Translations under genes and position numbers: made by a program
The notes under the pieces: generated by a model
Databases searched by the model: none
Told to the model about the DNA's origin: nothing
The model's input: the letters and a program-made list of their open reading frames with translations, nothing else
In this document: piece after piece, positions 55,931 through 64,000 of the stretch
Position numbering within the stretch: position 1 is the first letter of the stretch
How the letters are laid out: each line of letters opens with the position of its first letter
Assembly (NCBI GenBank): GCA_014218235.1
Contig: CM024759.1
Coordinates: 5,596,712 to 5,660,711 of the forward strand
Reading direction: 5' to 3'
DNA from: Colocasia esculenta
Lineage: Eukaryota > Streptophyta > Magnoliopsida > Alismatales > Araceae
DNA length: 64,000 nt

Positions 55931-56430
55931 CTTGGTATATGAAGCGGAGGCAATGATACCTATAGAAATTGAAATGGCATCCTATCGGGTGGCAATCCAA
56001 AATGAACTTCAAAGTCAAGATCAAAGCTAAATAGGAAGAAGACTTGGGGAGCTCTCCAATCTCGAAAGAAGGCGACTTGAAGCATACAAATATCTTCAAG
56101 CATATCAAGCCAAAATGGCTCGTGCATTCGACAAACTAGCAAGACCAAGAGCATTCAAGCAAAGAGACCTCGTCATAGTCAAATGCAGAGAAGCAATAGG
56201 AAAAAAAGGTCGTGCGGCAAATTGCAGCCTACTTGGCTTGGCCCATGCATCGTCACTTTGGCATATGAAAAAGGTGCATATCGGCTGGTTGACCATAAAA
56301 GTACTGTGCCCTTTCCTCCACTCAATGGAAAACACCTGAAACTATACCATGCCCTAGAACATGAGTTCCTCGGCCAATCATCAAAAAAATCCAATCACCC
56401 AGATAGGCAGAAAGCTAGAAAGGAATGAAA
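55925..56430 (+). pseudogene. Integrase C-terminal remnant
   Basis: It joins directly to the RNase H fragment. One reads PLVYEAEAMIPIEIEM near 55930-55977, then the MARAFDKLARPRAFKQRDLV region (56115-56175), and, in another frame, LVDHKSTVPFPPLNGKHLK near 56290-56345. These are the C-terminal parts of TAT-type integrase. The zinc-binding and DDE core domains are absent. Confidence 0.75.
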
Positions 56431-56559
56431 GAGGCCCTCTTTGAGGATCTATGCCGAAATGGAAGCTTACCATAAATGGAGGCAAAAGAATCAAATACCC
56501 ACGTGTCCATCATACAATCCTCCAATCCCTGTAGGAGCATGAAGCCAAAGGTACTCCAT

Positions 56560-57460
56560 CCTGCATATTCCACTCTTCACCAAACTCATATTTCAAAACC
56601 ATAGCCAGCAAACCATAAAGGTAGGCACCATCATATTCAAATCCCAAATATAGCCAGCAAGCCACCAAGGCAGGCCAAATCAGATATCCAAATACAATTC
56701 TAAATCCAAATTCCAAAACTATAGCCAGCAAACCACAATGGTAGGCTATGTCAAGTCCAAATTCCAAAAAATCATAACCAGCAAAACATAAAGGTAGGCT
56801 ATATCAAACCCATACTCCAGTCATAGCCGACAAGCCACCAAGGCAGGCCTTATCCAAATACAATTCCAAATGCAATTCCAATTCTATAGTCAGCAAACCA
56901 CAAAGGTAGGCTATATTAAAATCCAGTCATAGCCAGCAAGCCACCAAGGCAGGCTATATTCAAAATATAGCCAGCAAGCCACCAAGGCAGGCTATATCTA
57001 AAATTCAAATCCCAAAATATAGCCAGCAAGCCACCAAGGCAGGCTATATCTGAAAGCCACCAAGGCAGGCTATATCTGAAATTCAAATCCCAAAATATAG
57101 CCAGCAAGCCACCAAGGCAGGCTATATCTGAAATTCAAATCCCAAAACATAGCCAGTAAACCACAAAGGTAGGCTATATCAAATCTAAATTCCAATCCAT
57201 AGCCAAAAGCCATCAAGGCAGGCTATACCAAATCCAATCCAAAATCATAGCCAGCAAATCACAAGGCTATATCATACCAGCCATTAAGTCATATCCAACG
57301 CCAATTCAAAACCCAAAATCCCACCAGTAAACCACCATGGTGGGTGACATCAAGTTCAAATTCCAAGTTCATATCCCAAGGCCATCAAGGCAACTCATAT
57401 TCAAATACAATCCCAAATTCACAGTCAGCAAGCCACCAAGGTAGGCTAAATCAAAACCAA
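56560..57460. repeat. Irregular ~50-65-bp tandem array
   Basis: About fifteen copies built on AGCCAGCAAGCCACCAAGGC and AACCACAAAGGTAGGCTAT. The best-preserved stretch (56940-57180) repeats at about 53 bp. It is related to the 100-bp array at 46121-46710 at the other end of the element. Confidence 0.92.
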
Positions 57461-58060
57461 AATCAAAGCCAAAAGCAAAATCAAAATCAAAACCAAAACC
57501 AAAAGCAAAATCAAAACCAAAATCAAAACCAAAGTCAAAATCAAAATCAAAATCAAAATCGAAACTAAAACCAATATCAAAACCAAAACCAAGTCCAGAA
57601 TCAAATCAACTTAAATCCTACATCCAAAATCCAAAGGCAAAATCATAATCTCATATCCCATCCAGAATATCACAAAGATAAACTGACATGTCCATATCCA
57701 AATCCAAAAACAAACCCAATCTCAACTCCAATACAAATCCAAATGTAAATCCCTCATCCCTGCCCCAAGCCATCAAGGGTGGGCGGAATTCAAACCCAAA
57801 ACTACAAATCCAAACCTAAAACTCCATGCCAAAGTCTATATCAATATCCGAAATTAAGCCTGAAACTAAAGTAAACCCAAATCTCATATCCATATTCAAA
57901 CTTAAATCAAAATACTACAAAGGTAAGTCACCACCCATTCTGCAGCCACGTCACCACCCATTCCACAGCCACATCACCACCCATTCCACAACCAGACCAC
58001 CACCCATTCCACAATTAAACCATCATCCATTCAACTACCCAAACCAGTCGAGTACTTACC
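57461..58060. repeat. CAAAA-type low-complexity DNA and 23-bp repeats
   Basis: 57440-57600 is (AAAATCAAAACC)n, which accounts for the Asn/Gln-rich frame. 57930-58020 holds four imperfect copies of CACCACCCATTCCACAGCCA. Confidence 0.85.
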
Positions 58061-59330
58061 AGTCAGGTCAAAAAAAAAAGAAAGAAAGAAAAGGGGTTAA
58101 AAAATAGAGATACCCCGATGGACTTAAGTATACGGCTCACTGTATGCTTGAGGGTAATCCGGCTGAGGTGAAAACCTGAAAGGGCGCTTCAGGCAAAAAG
58201 GGGTAACCCCTCAACGTGAAAACCCGAAAAGGCGTGTTGGAAAAAGCTAAAGGGGGCCAGTCTTGGTGAAAACCCGAAAGGGCGCTAAGGTTGGTAATGT
58301 GACAAAAAAAAAAAAGAGAAGAAAAAGAAAAATGAAAAGGAGGATTTCTCAGTCCTTCATTCATACATCCACAAAGTTACAAGTCACCACATTACAAACT
58401 TGCAGAGGGTGACAGATACCACATGCAAAATAGAAAGGAGATCAAGGCAACAAGCCCAATATACAAATGTTATGCTGTGAACAAAGGCAGGAAGGCTTCT
58501 TCCTCTCCAACCGTTCAAATCCAAGTGCAAATCCCTTATCCCGGCACTAAGCCATCAAGGAGGGGCGAAATTCAAATCTCAAAGCCAAACAATAAACACC
58601 ATTCCAGAACCTATTCAAAACCAAGTCCAAAGCTAAATCATACCCAAAATCTCGTATCCATATCCAAACTCGGATTCAACATACCACAAAGGTAAGCTAA
58701 CATGCTCATGTTCAAACCCAAATCCACATCCAGATCCAAATTCCAAATCCGAGTTTCCAATCATTGGCCAAATTCAAATCTCAAACCACATCCGAATCCA
58801 CCACTCATGCCACAACCAAACCCTTAGCCATTCAATTATCCAAGTCAGTCGAGTCCTCAACAGTCAAGTCAAAAAAAAAGAGAAAGAAAGAAAAGGGGTT
58901 AAAAAAAAATAGAGATACCTTGATGGACTTAAGTATACGGCTCGTTGTATGCTTGAGGGTAAAAAGATCAAAAAATCCGGCTGAGGTGAAAACCTGAAAG
59001 GACGCTTCAGACAAAAATGGGTAACTCCTCAACGTGAAAACCCGAAAGGGCACGTTGGAAAAAGCTAAAGGGGGTTAGTCTTAATGAAAACCCGAGAGGG
59101 CACTGGGATTGGTAATGTGAAAAAAAAAAAAAAAAAAGGAGAAAGAAAAAGAAAAGAAAAAAGGAAGGAGGAAAATGAAAAGGAGGACCTTCATTGTCCT
59201 TCACCTTGTATTTACAAAGTCACAAGTCACTCTTTGTACAAACATACAAAGAGTGGTGATTGCTACATGAAAGTAAAAAAAAAGGGAGCAAGACAATGAG
59301 CTCAGCATGTAAATGTCATACTGAAAAGCA
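57735..59330. repeat. ~800-850-bp tandem duplication with GTGAAAACCCGAAAGGGC motifs
   Basis: 58110-58370 is repeated at 58910-59205, and the AAGCCATCAAGG phrase at 57765 recurs at 58550. A third start (AGGCAGGAAGGCTT) occurs at 58486 and 59333. Within each copy the word GTGAAAACCYGAAAGG occurs three times. Confidence 0.88.
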
Positions 59331-60300
59331 AAGGCAGGAAGGCTTTTTCCTCTTCGGCTGTTCAACTTCCTTAACTTTGGAGGCTGTCAACTGGCGGAAG
59401 TTCCTTCTGTTTCTTACATAGGCAGCTTCTTCTTCAGAATCTTTGGCCTCATCTCTAGCCTCCTGATTCAAAGAAGATCTCTCTTCATCAAGCTCGCGTT
59501 CCAGCCGGGCAATGTTCTCCTTCTCGACAACCATGCTCAACACCATCGTCACTCGCAGCATCGCCTACTTGAAAGGCAGAATAAGCTTGAAACGCAAAAA
59601 ATGGGCTCCCTGCATCTCCCCAAAAGTGGAAAGGGAGGATTGGCCACAGATACAGAATATGAATCCATCATCTCCCAGAGAAGAGTTGATCAAAGAAGAC
59701 CTGGTCACCTGAATACAAGGAAGGAAAGTCAATATCAGAAAAGAAAACATCATCTTTAAAGACTGTATATGAGCTCAGTAAAGGAAGTCACCTGCAGGAG
59801 TTGATTCCATAGCAGAATATTCCTTGGCAGGCATCGGGATATAAGCCCTGACAGGAGCAAAAGAATACTGTTCCGTCGAGACTCTCAGCTCAACAAATGC
59901 AGAGGCACCGTCATCCGTCACAGCTATCTCAAGAAACAAACAGTCAGATGATGGTTCATTATCATCAATTTCCGGTATAAAATCGGCAGCTGCCCGTGAG
60001 GAATTCTCATGCTCCACTTCACAAAGGAGAGGAGAACCTCCAGGCAAAGAGGCATGGCCGCCCGAAGCAATCGGACCGGCACCTTTCCTCATATGTCTCG
60101 TCATCTGAGGTAGATAAGTCAAAAAGGGAAGAAAGGATAAGTGATAAATCAAGAAGAAGAATCATGAATGACAATGATGAGAGAAGAAAAGAAAAGAAAA
60201 GAAAGTCACCGCTAGATGAGGCGGAATCCGCCACCCTCCTTTTTCCAGCTCTCTTGGGTCTGGAAGAAAAGGGAATATTCAAATGAGCTTCACCATTCCT
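59316..60300 (-). pseudogene. Antisense gene remnant with apparent introns
   Basis: On the minus strand three coding-like blocks are separated by stretches with GT...AG borders. Block 1 ends near 60209 (RPKRAGKRRVADSASSS) before GTGACTTTC. Block 2 (60116-59792) begins after CTACCTCAG and ends CCTGCAG before GTGACTTCC. Block 3 starts after TTGTATTCAG at 59712 and ends at 59316 with a heptad-like coiled-coil segment (KENIARLERELDEERSS) and a basic tail. The frames do not join cleanly, so it is decayed. TAT elements (Grande, Retand and relatives) are known to carry an antisense ORF exactly here, between pol and the 3' LTR. I infer that identity; its function is unknown. Confidence 0.55.
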
Positions 60301-60984
60301 GTCTCCAACAACTTCCGGAGCAAGGATGGTTGAGAATTCAAAACAGATATGAAAAAAAAAAACTCAAAAAAAAATGATGAATGAAGTAGAAGAGAAAGAG
60401 AAAAAAAAGAAGAAAGATAACCGCGAAACCAAGAAGGTCAGCCTCAGTAGCCGAATACTATGTCAAATCTCAGACAAAGCCGAGAAGACGATTCAAGAAA
60501 AAGATGTCAAATCCAATCCAAGCAAATGCCAAAAAGGCAAAGCTCAGGAAAGTGCTATCAGATCCAGCTACGAATCAAGTCAGGATCATAAGTAAAAAAA
60601 AAATCTCTCAAATCAAGTTGTTGAGCAAAGTCAGAATGACGAGTCTCACCAATTGATTCCTCAATCAATTCAAGTCCATAACAAAGCCAGAAAGGCAGAT
60701 CTAAAAAAAATCCCTGAGATGAAATCCAGAAGGCAAAGATCCAGGCAAAGAAAGCCAAAGTCAGTTCTGAGTAAATCCAAGAAAGCAGAGCTGATCGCTC
60801 AGCATAAGAAGCATGACAAAGTCGATCGTTGCCCGAGGTTGTTGACTTCACAGTGCAAGTGCTGAAGCGTGTCAACTGTGGCTACAACTTTCCGATTCAA
60901 GTTTATTGTCAAGTCATGAAGATCAAAAGCACAGCTCGAAGAATGCACGGGACGTCCTCCTCCGCCTTCGGCTTCGGCGCACTT
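60301..60984. other. Degenerate AAAGCCAGAAAGGC-rich stretch before the 3' LTR
   Basis: Words such as GCCAAAAAGGCAAAGC and CAAAGCCAGAAAGGCAGATC recur irregularly, similar in style to the tandem arrays upstream. No convincing gene. The 105-codon minus-strand frame at 60558-60875 is probably chance. Confidence 0.5.
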
Positions 60985-60999
60985 CCCGTGGGAGGCATT
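60985..60999 (+). promoter_or_regulatory. Polypurine-tract position before the 3' LTR
   Basis: CCCGTGGGAGGCATT abuts the LTR start. It contains a short purine run (GTGGGAGG) but is not a strong tract. Confidence 0.45.
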
Positions 61000-61058
61000 T
61001 GTGGACACAAATTATTTTTTTTCGCCAATTCCCCATTCCCAGAAATTCCCCCTCCCTT

Positions 61059-61419
61059 AACCGATGGAAGCACCATCGGTTAGGGGGTTTTTTCCCCTTA
61101 ACCGATGGGGCTACCATCGGTTAAGGGGGTTCTCTCCCCCAACCGATGGAAGCACCATCGGTTGGAGGGACAAACCCCTCCAACCGATGGTACTACCATC
61201 AGTTAGAGGGGAATTCCCCTCTAACCGATGGGAGTCCCATCGGTTAAGGGGATCTCCCCTTGAGAGTCCCCTAACTGATGGGACTGCCATCGGTTAAGGG
61301 GATTTTTCCCCCTTAACCGATGGGACTACCATCGGTTGAGGGGTTTTATCCCTCTAACCGATGGTACCCCCATCGGTTAAAGGGAATTTTCCCTCTAACC
61401 GATGGGACTCCCATCGGTT
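61059..61419. repeat. Hairpin array of the 3' LTR, nine units
   Basis: The same nine AACCGATGG...CCATCGGTT units as in the 5' LTR. Two units carry a one-base arm change (CCATCAGTT near 61195; AACTGATGG near 61273) without a compensating change. Confidence 0.96.
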
Positions 61420-61462
61420 AAAGGGAGCCCCCACTCCCACACATGTAAGGGGGGACTTCCCC

Positions 61463-61469
61463 TATAAAA
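61463..61469 (+). promoter_or_regulatory. TATA box, 3' LTR
   Basis: TATAAAA at the position equivalent to 43112. Confidence 0.75.
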
Positions 61470-63911
61470 GGCCCCCCAATCCCCTCATTCAAAGAGGTGA
61501 GCCCCAAAAGGAGCTACAACCCTCTCACCCAAATTACTGTCCCCTTTGCTTCTGAAATTCCAAAGAATATAGAAATTCCAGCCTCCTCTCTTGTGTGTGA
61601 AGGTATCAAACTCCCTTCCCTACTCGGAGCAGAGTGAGAAATCGAGAGATCGTCCCCATACGGCATCGGCAATTCTCTCTTCTTAAGTCCGTAATAACGG
61701 CATCGGCCCCCATGGGCTATAGGGTTTAAATACCGTCCATACATGGACATATGGTATTTAAATACCTTTGTAATTCGTGCTCTGAATGCTACGCATCCAG
61801 ACGCATATGTGCCACCTCCCATCGAGTGCTAAGTCTCTGGGATGGTGTGTTTGTGTTTATATGTATGTGTTTCTTAGGGGAGACTCTGCCCAAGTGGAGA
61901 TTCTACCCGAGAACATATTCGTATATCCGCAAATTTGTGTTTTTTATGTATATGTTTCCTAGGGGAAAACTCTGCCCAAAGTGGAGATTCCGACTAAGGT
62001 CATATCCATAAACCTCAAATTTGCACTTATACATATATGCTTTCTCGGAGGAAACTCTGCCCATGACAAAGTTCCTTCTGAAGAAACATGTCTATGTAAC
62101 CACAGACTCGTATTTATATGCATATGTTTCTTAGAGGAGACTCTGCCCAAGCGGAGATTCTGCCCCAAGAACATACCCGTATATTCGCAAATTTGCATTC
62201 ATATGTATATGTTCCCTAAAGGAAGCTCTGCCCGAGCAGAGACCCCTTTCCTAGAATAAACTCTGGGGAGCTCCCGCCCAAGCGGGGTTATAGCTCGAGA
62301 ATATATCCATAAAAATGGCAATTTTGCGCCTATACATATATGTTCCTTAGCAGAACTTCCATTTGAGTAGAATCTCTATTCAAGAACATATTCATATAAT
62401 TACGAATCCGCGCTTACGTGCATATGTTTCCTAAAGGAAACTCCGCCTAAGCAGGAATTCTGCTCAAGAACACTTTTGTACAACCGTGAATTTGGATTCA
62501 TATGAGTATATTTCTCAAAGGGAACTCTGTTTCTACAGAGATACCTTTCGTGATGAAAACTCCGCCTAAATGGAGATACTACTCGAGAAGATATTCATAA
62601 AATTACAAATTCATGGCTACGCACATGCATTCTGCGGAAAGAATCCTGCCTAAGTAGAGACTCTCCCTAAAACATATTCATATAAACACCATTTCATATA
62701 TGCATACGTTTCTTGAGGACACTTTGTCTAAGCGAAGGTTCTGCCCGAAAACAGACTCAGATGTCTACAACTCCACATTTGTATGCAATAAAGGGAGTTC
62801 TACCTAAGCGGAAGTTCTGCAGAAAATATATGCATACACCATAAAAAAAAAATCATGATTATATGAATATATTTCTAAAAGAAGAAAAGAAAAGACAAAC
62901 TCTGGCTGAGCCAAAGTTCTGCCAGAAATATATATATATTCACAGAAGAGTTGTACCCATATGGGTAGTTTCTCGGGGAGAAACTCTGCTTTGACAAGGA
63001 CCCTCACAAGAAATATATCTATGTGTCTGCAAGATCATGTCCATGCAAACAAAAGAAGAAAAGAAGCTCTGTTCAAAGAGAGGCTTTGCCCCAAAAAAAA
63101 AAATATGCCATGAAACTTCATAATCTATAATCAAAGTCATACTATAAATTTGCACAACAACTCTGCCCATGTGGAAGTGCTGCCCAAGTTCTCAATACAC
63201 ACAAAGTCTAGAAATAATCTGCGGGTGTATACTCATTCCAAACGAAAGTTCAAATCATATATTTTAAACCTCAAACGGGTCCATGAATATATACCCGTTC
63301 CATTTTCAAAATCATATTTCACACCCAAAGAAAATAGGCAGTCATACCATTTCATTCCATTCAAAATGAAACAAACTTGAGCATTTTCAAAAAGTAAAAT
63401 GCGTTTTCAATAAAAAGGGAAAAAATATCATATTAGGACTTTCTAAATTCTTTACATATATATGTTCTCATCCTTGCTATGAATGGTATTCGGGTTAAAG
63501 TTGGTATTAAATAATACCAAGGGCTTTTAACTCGATGTAAATGTAACATCGATTCCGATCGATGGAGGCAGAGGTCCAGCACACGCTACCCTAATCGTCT
63601 GTTGATGAAAAGACACGGAATCAAAGAAGTTCAGATTAAAATTGGCGCACCCATCCGTTCCTCGGACACCAATACCCGTTCGTTCCTCGGACACCAACAC
63701 CCGTCCGTTCCTCGGACACCAACACCCGTCCGTTCCGCGGACACCAAAACCCTTCCTCCGCATCGCGCGGACTTTTTCTTCTATCTACTAGACAGATTGG
63801 CACGCCCCGCAAATACCAAAATCCAAAATATGTGAAATGAATGAATACCATGAACCAAAATGAAATGAAATGAATGAATAAAATCGAGTGAAGAAAAATC
63901 CCGTGTCCACA

Positions 63912-64000
63912 ATCACCTGATAAAATAAAATCACAGAACAAATAAGTTCAAAACAAAATTGGCGCACTTGTCCATTCCTTGGACATAAAACTTCTCTCTG
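63912..64000 (+). mobile_element. Right flank: continuation of the older same-family LTR
   Basis: ATCAC target duplication, then text matching 45275-45365 (AAAATTGGCGCAC, then a TTCCTTGGACA-type repeat) with divergence. It is the other side of the LTR fragment at 42460-42649. It continues beyond the window. Confidence 0.75.

Larger units (their letters stand above)
42650..63911 (+). mobile_element. 21-kb Ty3/gypsy element of TAT/Ogre-like type, defective
   Basis: Two ~2.9-3.0-kb LTRs (TGTGGACAC...GTGTCCACA) enclose 15.4 kb. In order this holds a primer-site remnant, leader ORFs, a 100-bp tandem array, gag split by a LINE, a protease remnant, traces of RT thumb/RNase H and integrase C-terminus, more tandem arrays, an antisense gene remnant and the 3' LTR. 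Size, extra ORFs, tandem repeats and an antisense ORF before the 3' LTR are known traits of the TAT lineage (Ogre, Retand, Grande). Catalytic RT and integrase cores are missing. LTRs differ by roughly 1-2 % by eye, so this copy was probably mobilised in trans. Confidence 0.9.
61000..63911 (+). repeat. 3' LTR of the TAT-like element
   Basis: It starts TGTGGACAC and ends GTGTCCACA, followed by ATCAC. It is collinear with 42650-45632, about 1-2 % diverged, with a ~30-bp deletion near 61580 and two fewer 25-bp repeats (63657-63756). Confidence 0.95.

Noticed and set aside
57344..57568. Asn/Gln-rich frame like a prion domain
   Set aside because: It is an (AAAATCAAAACC)n microsatellite read in frame.

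Overview
The window is nuclear DNA of a land plant, most likely a flowering plant with a large, repeat-rich genome. It is almost entirely transposable elements, nested in each other and at different stages of decay. I find no intact host gene, no rRNA or functional tRNA gene, and no prokaryotic feature. The evidence for a plant is a Tekay/Del-type chromoviral Ty3/gypsy element with an initiator-Met-tRNA primer site, a TAT/Ogre-like giant Ty3/gypsy element, an RTE-clade LINE, a plant-type Helitron, a Mutator-like foldback element with a 9-bp target duplication, and one spliced terminal exon of an unidentified host gene. The species cannot be named from this sequence.

Layout, left half. A complete Tekay-type element (431-9892, two 2287-bp LTRs, CTTTT target duplication) sits inside an older LTR fragment (1-425 plus 9893-10222). 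Next comes the wreck of a related element (10223-17323): a nucleocapsid remnant, a polypurine tract and a 3' LTR, which is itself split by a solo LTR of another family (13542-15373). A 37-bp tandem array and low-complexity DNA follow. At 19146-21616 lies a near-palindromic Mutator-like foldback element whose two arms carry mirror-image tRNA-like Pol III promoter boxes. From 22.5 to 30.4 kb there is a segment present in two long copies and one partial copy. The first copy carries a 496-bp Helitron, and the second copy shows its empty site. The third is split by an insertion holding a 450-bp G-rich block. A reverse-strand solo LTR with GCGGT target duplication lies at 31201-33453, then a small MITE-like element.

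Middle. 33.9-38.7 kb is the least repetitive part. It holds the last exon of a host gene on the minus strand (34954-35110) and an element with terminal inverted repeats enclosing a 302-codon open frame. Two 5'-truncated RTE copies (38713-39505 plus, 40863-41635 minus) follow, the second embedded in a degenerate ~35-bp array.

Right third. 42650-63911 is one 21.3-kb TAT-like element with LTRs beginning TGTGGACAC and ending GTGTCCACA, inserted in an LTR of its own family. Its U3 carries nine tandem hairpins of 41-bp period immediately upstream of a TATA box. The interior has leader ORFs, a broken gag split by a full-length RTE LINE (49246-52426, 17-18 bp target duplication), a protease remnant, and only shreds of RT/RNase H and integrase. 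It also has several tandem arrays and an apparently spliced antisense gene remnant before the 3' LTR. The LTRs are only about 1-2 % diverged while the polymerase is wrecked, which suggests it moved recently as a non-autonomous element using another element's enzymes.

Methods limits: all alignments, repeat counts and divergences are by eye. Family names rest on recognisable motifs, not searches.
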